A stretch of 64,000 bases of DNA from Oceaniglobus indicus (GCF_002751875.1 NZ_NMZM01000004.1:124001-188000), one strand, 5' to 3'. Counted from the first letter of the stretch, positions 1 through 10,059 are shown. A program made the numbers and translations. The notes: generated by a model not told the origin, from the letters alone.

Positions 1-125
1 CGATCCATATCGTCATCACCGGCGACGCCAAGCGCGCGGCGCTGGACAAGGCCCGCGGCCTGTCGACCCGCGAGGCGCCGGTGAACGTGGTGCTGAACGA
101 CGCGACCGTGCATTGGGCACCCTGA
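1..125 (+). CDS. pgl: 6-phosphogluconolactonase, C-terminal end (partial)
   Basis: Open frame from the window edge (codons in phase from base 3) to a TGA at 123-125, about 40 residues ending NDATVHWAP. This resembles the C-terminus of DevB-type 6-phosphogluconolactonases, which hydrolyse 6-phosphogluconolactone in the oxidative pentose phosphate / Entner-Doudoroff route. The next gene is pgi, 33 bases downstream on the same strand; a zwf-pgl-pgi order is common in Rhodobacteraceae and supports the call. Only the tail is visible, so the identity rests on the tail motif and the neighbour. Confidence 0.75.
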   Translation, partial: IHIVITGDAKRAALDKARGLSTREAPVNVVLNDATVHWAP

Positions 126-158
126 GCCATTTCCTTATCTGACCGACGGAGCCCGACC

Positions 159-1749
<1,591 letters not shown>

Positions 1750-1760
<11 letters not shown>

Positions 1761-2115
1761 GGACAAGAGCGGCGCGGTGCACCTTCTGGCGTCTGCCTTC
1801 CGCAAGGCCGGCGAAGACTGGCGCGGCCATGTCGAAGGCGTCGACCTCGGGGTCGACGCCACGCTGCTGTTCTTTGAAACCGAAGAAGTCGGGAAAGGGC
1901 CGAAGCTGCACTGGCACCCCTACGCCGAGATCTTCATCATCCTCGAAGGCAGTGCGGCCTATACCATCGGCGATCAGCAACTGACGGCCCATGCCGGCGA
2001 CGTGCTGGTCGGACCTGCCACGATCCCGCACAGCTTTCGAAACCTCGGCCCCGGCCGATTGCGCACCCTCGACGTGCACATGAGCGATTGCTGGGTCCAG
2101 ACCGACCTGGAATGA
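1750..2115 (+). CDS. cupin-domain protein
   Basis: A 121-residue single-domain cupin. The motif [14 protein letters not shown] (two His and a Glu) followed by PHSFRNLG (the third His) gives the usual metal-binding site of a small beta-barrel. The ATG lies inside the 3' end of pgi (11-base overlap), so expression is probably coupled to pgi. The family covers enzymes and sugar-binding proteins. The position suggests a role in sugar metabolism, but no substrate can be read from the sequence. A palindromic element that can act as a terminator begins 30 bases after the stop. Confidence 0.85.
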
Positions 2116-2144
2116 TATCCGGCCGTCGGCCGGGCGCTGCGCGC

Positions 2145-2210
2145 TGAGTATTTAAGGCAAGAAAAAACCAGAAGGATCGTCTTTCGGCTTTTTCTTGCTT
2201 CAAATACTCA
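2145..2210. terminator. inverted GAGTATTT repeat, probable bidirectional terminator
   Basis: Two 22-base arms (2145-2166 and 2189-2210) are reverse complements at 20 of 22 positions and flank a 22-base centre. The arms begin with TGAGTATTT and run into GCAAGAAAAA, so each strand carries a T-rich tail after the fold. The element lies between convergent genes (cupin on plus, RHH protein on minus). The minus-strand TGA stop of the RHH gene is itself the first triplet of one arm. Single arms of the same sequence recur elsewhere in the window. Confidence 0.75.
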
Positions 2211-2438
2211 ATCCCTGGCTGCAGCGCCGCGCAAGGCCCGCAGGACATGGAGCCGAATTGCCGTCGCAAGACCGGTTTCGGGATCGCGGGCGGCGTCGAT
2301 CTCGGCCGCGAGATCGTTGATCGGGCGCCCCTGAGCGGCGGCGATGTCGCGGAAGGCGATCCAGAAATCGTCTTCCAGCGAGACCGAGGTGCGATGGCCC
2401 TTCAGTGTCAGCGAGTGCTTTTTCGGCCGGTCATTCAT
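2208..2438 (-). CDS. ribbon-helix-helix domain protein
   Basis: A 76-residue protein, [20 protein letters not shown] followed by LEDDFWIAFRDIAAAQGRP. The N-terminal strand with TSVSLE and the two following helices fit the ribbon-helix-helix fold (RHH_4 type), usually a dimeric DNA-binding or antitoxin-like regulator. The Met at 2436-2438 is chosen because an in-frame extension upstream would run through most of the neighbouring gene. The start overlaps the end of the DUF4169 gene by 8 bases, so it is the third gene of a fumC operon. There is no toxin partner next to it. Its target is unknown. Confidence 0.8.
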   Translation of the reverse strand: MNDRPKKHSLTLKGHRTSVSLEDDFWIAFRDIAAAQGRPINDLAAEIDAARDPETGLATAIRLHVLRALRGAAARD

Positions 2439-2609
2439 CCTCGATCCGGTGCCTGTCGAGAACCGTGCGCGCCCGCGCGTTGCGTGTCGCATCCAGCACA
2501 CGCTGGCCCTTCGTGCGGCCGTGCTTGATGGCGTTGGCATCGGCCTTCGCCTTGCGTTCGGCCAGATCGCGCAGCTTGCGGGCGCGGTTCAAGTTGACGG
2601 GCTTGTCGC

Positions 2610-2613
<4 letters not shown>
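2431..2613 (-). CDS. DUF4169 family small basic protein
   Basis: A 60-residue, highly charged protein starting VNLNRARK after a GTG start, with the repeated Ala/Lys/Arg helix and the segment [15 protein letters not shown] typical of DUF4169. It is probably a single long helix; the function is not known. The GTG start overlaps the fumC stop in a GTGA quartet (2610-2613), and its own end overlaps the RHH gene by 8 bases. The three genes are therefore one transcript with coupled translation. Confidence 0.8.
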
Positions 2614-4001
<1,388 letters not shown>

Positions 4002-4060
4002 TCTGACCTCCATGGGGGTGGGGTTTTCAACTGTCCGGTCGCGGCATCCCGGCCCTGTGC

Positions 4061-4519
4061 TCAGGTCTTGCGGAAGCTGTCGAGGCTGACAACCTGCGCG
4101 GCCGGTGCCTGCGTGGTGTCGGGCGCGTCTTCCTCGACCGGGGGGGTGTCGTCCTCGCCGCTGCTTTCCTGGGTCTCGAAGCGCAGGCCGAATTCGACCG
4201 ACGGGTCGACGAAGGTGCGGATCGCGTCATAGGGAATATAGAGCGGTTCGGGGTTGTCGCCGAAATTCAGCGTCACGGCAAAGCCGTCATCGGTGACATT
4301 CAGGTTGTCATACCAATGTTGCATGACGACGGTCATCTCTTCGGGATACCGGTCGGACAGCCAGTCGGCGATCTCGACGTCGGGGTGGAGGGTGTCGAAG
4401 GTGATGAAAAAGTGATGCTCGCCCGGAAGGCCGTTGGCGGCGACGCCGCTCAGCACTTCCTGGATCAACCCGCGCATCGCCCGGTGCATCAGGTTCCCGT
4501 AATCGATCCTGCGCGACAT
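4061..4519 (-). CDS. sspB: SspB family protein, ClpXP adaptor for ssrA-tagged proteins
   Basis: A 152-residue alpha-type SspB. The N-terminus [20 protein letters not shown], the HHFFITFDT strand and the [16 protein letters not shown] segment match the substrate-binding domain of the alphaproteobacterial adaptor. An acidic, low-complexity linker ([17 protein letters not shown]) then leads to a short C-terminal tail ([10 protein letters not shown]) of the kind that docks on ClpX. It delivers tmRNA-tagged polypeptides to ClpXP. The tmRNA gene lies immediately upstream on the same strand, which strongly supports the assignment. Confidence 0.93.
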   Translation of the reverse strand: MSRRIDYGNLMHRAMRGLIQEVLSGVAANGLPGEHHFFITFDTLHPDVEIADWLSDRYPEEMTVVMQHWYDNLNVTDDGFAVTLNFGDNPEPLYIPYDAIRTFVDPSVEFGLRFETQESSGEDDTPPVEEDAPDTTQAPAAQVVSLDSFRKT

Positions 4520-4547
4520 GCTGTCGTCCCTCGCCAAAGTTGGCCAT

Positions 4548-4575
4548 ACAATATCCGTTTGGAGAGGGAAGCCAA
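4548..4575 (-). promoter_or_regulatory. candidate sigma-70 promoter of sspB
   Basis: On the minus strand a TTGGCT box (4570-4575) is separated by 16 bases from TATTGT (4548-4553), about 30 bases before the sspB start. It gives sspB its own promoter downstream of tmRNA. The assignment is from box similarity only. Confidence 0.35.
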
Positions 4576-4704
4576 GGGCAAGGGGCGGGTTTTTTCGCCC
4601 GTCGTCGCGTGCGCCGGTGCAGACGACACGATCACGCCGCCCGAGGCGCAAAGGCTGTCGCCCGCGAAAATCTGCGGATCGGGGAAATATCAAGCCGGCT
4701 GGGA

Positions 4705-5024
4705 GGAATTAGTGCAGGCTTCTGTTGCCAGGTGCCTGCGGACCCCGCCCTAAGCTGCAAGGCCTAGGGACTTAAGAATCGGTCTTGTGACAGCTTACGC
4801 TGCGACAGCGACCGGAGCATGGTTGTTATTGGCAACTATACTATATGCACCGATATCGGTGGTAGCTCACCGAGTGAAAGCCACAGCTTTAGACGTTTGT
4901 CGATCCTGTTTCGGCCCCATATTCCCCCAATAAGGGATGTTTGGTGGAGCCGCCGGGTACCGCCCCCGGGTCCAATCCGCGTATTACCTGCGCGTTTATC
5001 ACCATAGTCAGGTTGCCCTGACAC
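4705..5024 (-). ncRNA. ssrA: transfer-messenger RNA, circularly permuted two-piece type
   Basis: Read on the minus strand, an acceptor piece comes first and ends ...GGCTCCACCA (CCA end at 4942). Then come about 23 intervening bases, then a coding piece beginning GGGGCCGAAACAGGATCGAC at 4918. The GGGGCC start pairs with GGCTCC of the acceptor end, re-forming the tRNA-like acceptor stem. A tag reading frame (4795-4833) encodes ANNNHAPVAVAA followed by TAA. The 3' part folds as GCAGGC/GCCTGC around TGGCAACAGAA near 4714-4740. This order is the permuted alphaproteobacterial tmRNA. The outer ends (about 5024 and 4705) are approximate. A GCAA-capped hairpin at 5007-5022 lies at the 5' end. Confidence 0.93.
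4795..4833 (-). other. tmRNA tag-peptide reading frame
   Basis: Twelve codons and TAA giving ANNNHAPVAVAA. The AA end is what ClpX recognises; the front half is the region bound by SspB. Alphaproteobacterial tags usually open ANDN; here the third residue is Asn (AAC) instead of Asp. Confidence 0.9.
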
Positions 5025-5029
5025 CCTGG

Positions 5030-5058
5030 AAGATATGCGGATCGCCCGGCCATTTCAA
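5030..5058 (-). promoter_or_regulatory. promoter of ssrA
   Basis: Minus-strand TTGAAA (5053-5058), a 17-base spacer and TATCTT (5030-5035) form a good sigma-70 type promoter. The expected start is near 5024, just before the acceptor piece of tmRNA. Confidence 0.6.
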
Positions 5059-5144
5059 GCTGTCAGCGCGATTTTCAGGCAAGATTTTCGGCGCGGCCAT
5101 GGCGATGGCAAAACCGCATCACATGAGATCCGCGTCGCGTCGTC

Positions 5145-5834
5145 TCATGGCGGCTCGTCCGTGCCCCCGAGGCGCAGGAACAGGCTTTCTTCGTCGTCGT
5201 TGCGGAAATAGGGCACGGTTTCGGGCGCGTTCAGGTCGGGCAGGCGGGCGGCGACTTCGGCCAGGACGACTTCGGTGATGAAGGGAAGATCGAACTCGCG
5301 GGCGCGCGCCAGGGGGATCCATTGAAGATGCGACAGCTCGTCGGAGGCGCGCGAGAAGTCGTCGGGATCACCCGAGATCATGGCGGCGTCGGCCAACAGG
5401 AACCGGGCGTCGAAACGGCGCGGCCGCCCCGGTGGGGTCAGCGCCCGGAACACGAACCGCAACCCGGCCGGCGACGGCAGGTGTCCGGTGGCGGCGAAAT
5501 CGACCCAGGGCGGCGGCGGTTTGCCGGGCCAGCGATGCGGCCGGCCCAGGATCAGGCCGGTTTCCTCCCACAACTCGCGAATCGCGGCGGCGACGATGGC
5601 CAGCGGGTCAAGCCGCCCCGATCCCTCGGCCAGCCGTGCCTTGCACAGCCCGTTCATCGCGCGGGCCATGGGAATGGCGGTGTCGGTGGAATCGATCGCG
5701 CCGCCCGGAAAGACGAACTTGGATGGCATGAAGGCGGCACCCGCCCCCCGCTGGCCCATCAGGACCTGGGGGTGGGTGGCGGCATCGCGCACCAGAATGA
5801 TCGTCGCGGCATCGCGCACGGCCGTCTTGTCCAT
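5145..5834 (-). CDS. NUDIX hydrolase, NUDT19-like arrangement
   Basis: A 229-residue protein with a Nudix fold. The strand FMPSKFVFPGGAIDSTD is followed, after an insertion of about 40 residues, by AAAIRELWEETGLILG, the REx2EExG core of the Nudix box. The long insertion between FPGG and REL and the absence of the first box Glu are as in NUDT19/NUDT8-like members, some of which act on coenzyme A derivatives. The substrate here is not certain. The start MDKTAVRD is 26 bases after the DUF983 stop, so the two genes form an operon. Confidence 0.82.
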   Translation of the reverse strand: MDKTAVRDAATIILVRDAATHPQVLMGQRGAGAAFMPSKFVFPGGAIDSTDTAIPMARAMNGLCKARLAEGSGRLDPLAIVAAAIRELWEETGLILGRPHRWPGKPPPPWVDFAATGHLPSPAGLRFVFRALTPPGRPRRFDARFLLADAAMISGDPDDFSRASDELSHLQWIPLARAREFDLPFITEVVLAEVAARLPDLNAPETVPYFRNDDEESLFLRLGGTDEPP

Positions 5835-5860
5835 TGCCCGAATCCCGTCCCGTGGTTGCG

Positions 5861-6271
5861 TCAGAAACCGTGCATGTGGCGGGCCCATTGCACCCCCACG
5901 ATCAGCCCTTTCAATCGGGGCAGAAGATACAGCGACAGCGCCACGCAGCCCACCGAAAACAGGGTTGCGAGGATCAGCGGTTCGGGGCGGAACGCCACGA
6001 ACACCCACAACAGCGCCGGTGCCATGATGTGCCCGACGATCAGGATCGTCAGATAGGCGGGTCCGTCGTCGGCGCGGGCGTGGGTCATGTCCTGGGCGCA
6101 GACCGCACACCGGTCACGCAGCTTCAGATATCCCTTGAGCAAGGGGCCGGTGCCGCAACAGGGACACCGCCGGCGCCAGCCGCGCAAGAGGGCCGAGCGC
6201 ATGTCTCGCTCGTCCGTCGACGCCGTGTCGGAATGCAACACGCGGTCGTCGGAGGGGGGATTGTCATACAT
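5861..6271 (-). CDS. DUF983 family membrane protein
   Basis: A 136-residue protein with two Cys pairs near the N-terminus (CPCCGTGPLLKGYL and CAVCAQDM), probably a small zinc-ribbon. Two hydrophobic helices follow (around residues 74-95 and 100-118). DUF983 proteins in alphaproteobacteria have this layout; the function is not established. It is the first gene of a two-gene transcript with the NUDIX hydrolase and lies divergent from the EF-hand operon. Confidence 0.82.
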   Translation of the reverse strand: MYDNPPSDDRVLHSDTASTDERDMRSALLRGWRRRCPCCGTGPLLKGYLKLRDRCAVCAQDMTHARADDGPAYLTILIVGHIMAPALLWVFVAFRPEPLILATLFSVGCVALSLYLLPRLKGLIVGVQWARHMHGF

Positions 6272-6489
6272 CGGTTGTCCAGACTTCTAATCGCTGCGTC
6301 AGTGATATTGCGCCCGGTATAGAAAGTAAGCCCCAAAATGTCGCCGCGTCTGGATGTCGCGAAGGCCGTGTCGTTGCGTCGGCTGGAAAAGAATAAAAAA
6401 ATCGCGACGGAAACCTGCCGCTGGTCCGTTGAGAGAACAGGAAGGCGGACGACACCCGACCGCCGGAACAACCAACCAAGGATATCACG
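6272..6489. promoter_or_regulatory. divergent intergenic region, DUF983 / EF-hand operon
   Basis: These 218 bases contain no gene. They hold the start regions of two divergent transcripts, with a TAAAAAAAT stretch near 6400 that is AT-rich for this genome. I could not settle a promoter. A GGAAAC box near 6410 is reminiscent of ECF -35 elements, but no partner box lies at the usual distance. Confidence 0.4.
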
Positions 6490-7011
6490 ATGAAACCGAC
6501 AACAGTTTTCGCCCGCTCGTTCATGATCCTCGCCGCAGGCACGGTGGCCCTGGGCCTCACGGCGCCGCTGGCGGCGGCCAAGGGCCGGATGATGACGCCG
6601 CCGACCTTCAGCGAACTGGACGTGAATGGCGACGGTGCCATCGACCAGGGCGATCTTGACGCCCATGCCGCGGCCCGTTTCGACGCGGTCGATACCGACG
6701 GGAACGGCGCGATTTCGGCGGCCGAGATGGAAGCCGAGATGATGCAGCGCGCGAAGGACCGGAATCAGGATCGCGCCGCCCGGATGATCGAGCGGATGGA
6801 CCGCAACGACGATGGCGCCCTGGATCGCAGCGAACTCGACGGCATGCGCGGCAAGGGTGATCGCGGCGGGCGGATGCTGGAACGCGCCGACACCGACGGA
6901 AACGGTTCGGTCTCCGAGGCCGAGTACAACGCCGCCATGGAGAAAATGGCCGAACGCCACGGCAAGCGTCACGGCCGTGACAAGGGCCACCGCATGCACA
7001 AGGGCGGCTGA
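6490..7011 (+). CDS. exported EF-hand calcium-binding protein
   Basis: A 173-residue protein with a signal peptide (residues 1-30, ending PLAAAKG). Four EF-hand loops follow: DVNGDGAIDQGD (44-55), DTDGNGAISAAE (68-79), DRNDDGALDRSE (104-115) and DTDGNGSVSEAE (134-145). All four have acidic residues at positions 1, 5 and 12, so all can be expected to bind calcium. The C-terminal 20 residues are rich in His and Lys/Arg and may bind another metal. It lies first in a gene set with an ECF sigma factor and a CpxP-like protein, suggesting that it acts in the periplasm in metal or envelope sensing. Confidence 0.9.
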   Translation: MKPTTVFARSFMILAAGTVALGLTAPLAAAKGRMMTPPTFSELDVNGDGAIDQGDLDAHAAARFDAVDTDGNGAISAAEMEAEMMQRAKDRNQDRAARMIERMDRNDDGALDRSELDGMRGKGDRGGRMLERADTDGNGSVSEAEYNAAMEKMAERHGKRHGRDKGHRMHKGG

Positions 7012-7020
7012 CCCCGAGAG

Positions 7021-7048
7021 GGCGGGAGCGGTGATCGGCGCTCCCGCC
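7021..7048 (+). terminator. GC-rich hairpin after the EF-hand gene
   Basis: A perfect 10-base stem (GGCGGGAGCG at 7021-7030 with its complement at 7039-7048) and an 8-base loop, starting 10 bases after the EF-hand stop. No T-run follows. It is more likely a partial terminator or a 3'-end stabiliser that sets the EF-hand transcript apart from the sigma factor genes. Confidence 0.6.
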
Positions 7049-7102
7049 CGACCAGGCCGATGGCCGTTGCCGACGAGACCACCATGGGATACCACCACCG
7101 CG

Positions 7103-7687
7103 ATGACCACCCCAGCTTCCGATCCAGCCGCGTCCGGCGACGCGGCGCTGCTGGCTGCCTTTGCGGCCGGTGATCTGGGTGCCGCGCGGGTGCTGACCCT
7201 GCGGATCGCGCCGCGTGTCCTGGGGTATTGCACAAGGATGCTGGGGGGCGACCGGGCCGAAGCCGAGGACGTGACGCAGGAGGCCATGCTGCGCCTGTGG
7301 CGGATCGCCCCCGATTGGGAGCCGGACCGCGCCAAGGTGTCGACGTGGGTGTTCAGGGTCGCGACCAACCTGTGTCTCGACCGCTTGCGCCGTGCCGGCC
7401 GGGCCGTGGACATCGGCGCCGTGGACGAGCCGGAAGACGACGCGCCGGACGTGGCCGAACGGATGCTGGACGCGGATCGCGCGGACGCGTTGAACGCGGC
7501 CCTGCGCGCCCTGCCGGATCGCCAGCGCCAGGCGGTGGTCCTGCGCCACATCGAAGGGATGGCGAACCCGGAAATCGCCGAAGTGATGGACATCGGCACG
7601 GCAGCGGTCGAAAGTCTGACCGCCCGTGGCAAACGGGCGTTGACGGCAATGCTGATGCCGCGACGCGGGGAGCTGGGATATGAATGA
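7103..7687 (+). CDS. ECF-type RNA polymerase sigma factor
   Basis: A 194-residue sigma-70 family protein of extracytoplasmic-function size. Region 2 contains AEDVTQEAMLRLWRIAPDW and VSTWVFRVATNLCLDRLRR; region 4 contains LPDRQRQAVVLRHIEGMANP and the helix-turn-helix MDIGTAAVESLTARGKRAL. The ATG at 7103 is the first in-frame Met; its ribosome site is weak. Its end overlaps the next gene by 8 bases. It probably controls this operon, and perhaps the EF-hand gene, but no target promoter is assigned. Confidence 0.93.
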   Translation: MTTPASDPAASGDAALLAAFAAGDLGAARVLTLRIAPRVLGYCTRMLGGDRAEAEDVTQEAMLRLWRIAPDWEPDRAKVSTWVFRVATNLCLDRLRRAGRAVDIGAVDEPEDDAPDVAERMLDADRADALNAALRALPDRQRQAVVLRHIEGMANPEIAEVMDIGTAAVESLTARGKRALTAMLMPRRGELGYE

Positions 7688-8051
7688 CGCCAAAGACGAT
7701 CACACGGACGCCGGCCTCGACGCCCTGTTCGAAAACGCGCGCCGGTCGGCACCGGCGATGTCGGACGACCTGTTCGCGCGGATCATGGCCGATGCAGTGG
7801 CGGCGACACCGGCACGGGTGGCTGCCGCAAGGCGTGTTTCACCCTGGGGTCGCGTGCTGGGCGCGCTTGGGGGGTGGCCTTCGCTGGCGGGCCTGTCGGC
7901 TGCGGCGCTGGCCGGGGTCTGGATCGGAATCGCGCAACCGGCAGCCTTCATTGCGGTGCAGAGCGGTCTGGGCTTCGAAGGCGCGGCCGTTGCATCCTAT
8001 GAGCTGGAAGACCTGATGCCCGGCTTCGACAGCCTTTCAGCGGAGGGATGA
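7680..8051 (+). CDS. single-pass membrane protein in the anti-sigma position
   Basis: A 123-residue protein with a soluble, acidic N-terminus (about 55 residues), one hydrophobic segment (about residues 65-90, LAGLSAAALAGVWIGIAQP) and a short tail outside. No zinc-binding HxxxCxxC is seen. Its start overlaps the sigma factor stop and its stop overlaps the region before the metal-sensor gene, so all three are translationally coupled. The position and topology fit an anti-sigma factor, but no sequence motif proves it. Confidence 0.7.
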   Translation: MNDAKDDHTDAGLDALFENARRSAPAMSDDLFARIMADAVAATPARVAAARRVSPWGRVLGALGGWPSLAGLSAAALAGVWIGIAQPAAFIAVQSGLGFEGAAVASYELEDLMPGFDSLSAEG

Positions 8052-8053
8052 CA

Positions 8054-8542
8054 ATGGACGATCGCCCAGGACCATGGCTGCGGTGGGTGCTGATCGCATC
8101 GCTTGCGCTGAACCTGCTGGTTGTCTGCGCGGTGGCGTTCGGGCTGATCTTCGGCGGCGGGCACCATGACAAGCGCCGCGACGGACGACCGGATCCGCGG
8201 ATCCGGGCGTTCGGCAACGTGCCGTTCGTGATGGCGCTGACGCCGCAGGATCGTGCGGCCCTGCTCGAGCGGGCCGCGCTGCCCGACAGCGCGTTGCGCG
8301 AAAATCGTGCCCAGGTGCGCGCCCGGTTCGAACAGACGCTGGAGGTGCTGCGGAACGAACCGTTCGACCCCGACGCCCTGTTGCGCCTGCTCGAGGCGCA
8401 GCGCACCGCGCTGTTCGACCGTCAGCGCCTGGGCGAGGCGGCATTGGTCGAACAGATCGCGGCCATGGATCCCGCGCAGCGCGCCGCCTATACTGACCGG
8501 CTGGACAGATCGCTGCACAGGGGGCCGCGCAAGCGGGACTGA
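8054..8542 (+). CDS. periplasmic heavy-metal sensor / CpxP-like protein
   Basis: A 162-residue protein with an N-terminal membrane anchor (WVLIASLALNLLVVCAVAFG). A periplasmic helical domain follows, with FVMALTPQDRAALLERA, repeated Arg/Glu helices and LVEQIAAMDPAQRAAYTDRL, as in the Metal_resist (CpxP/CnrX-like) family. I prefer the ATG at 8054 to the one at 8048 because GGAGGG (8042-8047) is then correctly spaced. It is the last gene of the sigma operon. Its 3' end runs 55 bases into the convergent diguanylate cyclase gene. Confidence 0.82.
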   Translation: MDDRPGPWLRWVLIASLALNLLVVCAVAFGLIFGGGHHDKRRDGRPDPRIRAFGNVPFVMALTPQDRAALLERAALPDSALRENRAQVRARFEQTLEVLRNEPFDPDALLRLLEAQRTALFDRQRLGEAALVEQIAAMDPAQRAAYTDRLDRSLHRGPRKRD

Positions 8543-9966
8543 GGGCTGTTCGCCGCAACGGGCGCGCGGGCGGCGTCGGCGGTTCGCCCATGCTGCGGTT
8601 CGGCATCGGGGGGTGCGATCTCGATCCGGTTGCGTCCGCTGCTCTTGGCCAGGTAAAGCGCGCAATCGGCGCGGTGCATGGTGCGGTCCATCGGCCCGCT
8701 TCCGGCAATCGCCACACCGATGCTGACCGTGACGCGCGCCGGGGGGCGGCCGGGGATCGCCGGCCGCAGGTCGGCGACGCACCGGCGCAGCCGATCCGCG
8801 GTGCGCGCGGCGGCCTCGGGCGAACTTTCGGGCAGAGCGATCAGGAACTCCTCGCCGCCATAGCGCGCCACCAGGTCGACACCGCGCAGGTTGTCGCGCA
8901 GCGCCTCGGCCACCGCGGTCAGCACCCGGTCGCCGGCCGCATGGCCCAGGGTGTCGTTCACCCCCTTGAAGTGATCGATATCCACCATCATCACGGCAAA
9001 CTCGGTGCCTGCGGCGACAGCCTGGCGCGCCAGAAGCCCCAGGTGATGATCGGCATAGCGGCGGTTGAACAGCCCGGTCAGCGGGTCAGTCGCGGCCATC
9101 CGCAACCCGGTTTCCACCGAGGCGCGCAGCCGATCGACCCGACGCTTGCGCATCATCTGGCGATCGATCCGCAGCGCCAGCTCGGCCGGATCGAACCCCT
9201 GTTCCAGCAATCCGTTCGCCCCCAGGTCCAGCGCGGTGATCTGATCGCCCGCCGCACCCGCCGGATGCACCATGAGGATCGCGGCGTGACGGGTCGCCTG
9301 GCGGCTGCGCAATTCGGACATCAGGCGCATCCCGCCGCCCGGCTCGCCCAGATCCGTTGCGATGCAGAACAGATCGGGACAGCGGGCGGGATCGTCCAGC
9401 GCCATGGCCGCGGCGGCATCCATCACCTCGACCCGGTGCGACAGCCGCCCGCGCAGCCCCGATTTCCAGCCCAGCGATTGTTCGGCCCGCATGCCGATCA
9501 GCCCGACGCGGCCCTGGGTTTCCATCGGTGTGGCCGCTTCCGCGAATCCCATCTGACAGGCCGTCAAATCGCGGCGTTCCAGTTCGTCATCGGTTTCGCG
9601 CGCGCGCAGCAGGTTCCGGACCCGCGCCAGCAGCGCGGTATCGTCGAACGGGGCACAAAGCACATCGTCGGCCCCGGCCTTCAACACCTCCAGACGGGCG
9701 GCGGCATCCTTGTGATCGAACAGCACCAACAGCGGGATCCGGGCGGTTGCCGGATCCGCCTTGAGCTGACGACACAGCACGGCGCTGTTGCAGTCGGGCA
9801 GGCCGGCGGCCATGACGATCAGATCGGTCTGTTGCGCGCGCGCGATCCTTCGGGTTTCCGCGGCGCTGGAACATTGGGTCACGCGGTAATGGGCGGTCGA
9901 AAGCTTGACCTTCAAAACGATCCGGTTGGTCGCGACATCGTCGGCAATCAAGATACGCCCAGGCAT
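8488..9966 (-). CDS. PleD-like diguanylate cyclase with two receiver domains
   Basis: A 492-residue REC-REC-GGDEF protein. The cyclase domain has DPLTGLFNRRYAD, MVDIDHFKGVNDTLGH and the active-site GGEEF (370-374), with the product-inhibition RxxD motif (RGVD, 361-364), so it should make cyclic di-GMP under feedback control. The first receiver keeps the acidic pair DD (9-10) but has Ala at position 53, where PleD has its phosphorylated Asp, and Ala at 105 in place of the conserved Lys. The second receiver has an Asp but no Lys. The Met at 9966 has GGAGG five bases upstream. The last 40 residues are a non-conserved tail overlapping the convergent gene. Confidence 0.93.
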   Translation of the reverse strand: MPGRILIADDVATNRIVLKVKLSTAHYRVTQCSSAAETRRIARAQQTDLIVMAAGLPDCNSAVLCRQLKADPATARIPLLVLFDHKDAAARLEVLKAGADDVLCAPFDDTALLARVRNLLRARETDDELERRDLTACQMGFAEAATPMETQGRVGLIGMRAEQSLGWKSGLRGRLSHRVEVMDAAAAMALDDPARCPDLFCIATDLGEPGGGMRLMSELRSRQATRHAAILMVHPAGAAGDQITALDLGANGLLEQGFDPAELALRIDRQMMRKRRVDRLRASVETGLRMAATDPLTGLFNRRYADHHLGLLARQAVAAGTEFAVMMVDIDHFKGVNDTLGHAAGDRVLTAVAEALRDNLRGVDLVARYGGEEFLIALPESSPEAAARTADRLRRCVADLRPAIPGRPPARVTVSIGVAIAGSGPMDRTMHRADCALYLAKSSGRNRIEIAPPDAEPQHGRTADAARAPVAANSPQSRLRGPLCSDLSSRSV

Positions 9967-10059
9967 GACTGCCTCCATTCACATAAAATTATCACCTCGT
10001 TCTTCACCTTTGGTCCGGAAGTGTTAAGAAATGCTTAGTGGACCATTAAGGATTTCGCG

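Noticed and set aside
4819-5024. Short open frames on either strand in the 4.8-5.0 kb region
   Set aside because: They fall within the tmRNA gene, whose pairing and tag frame explain the sequence.
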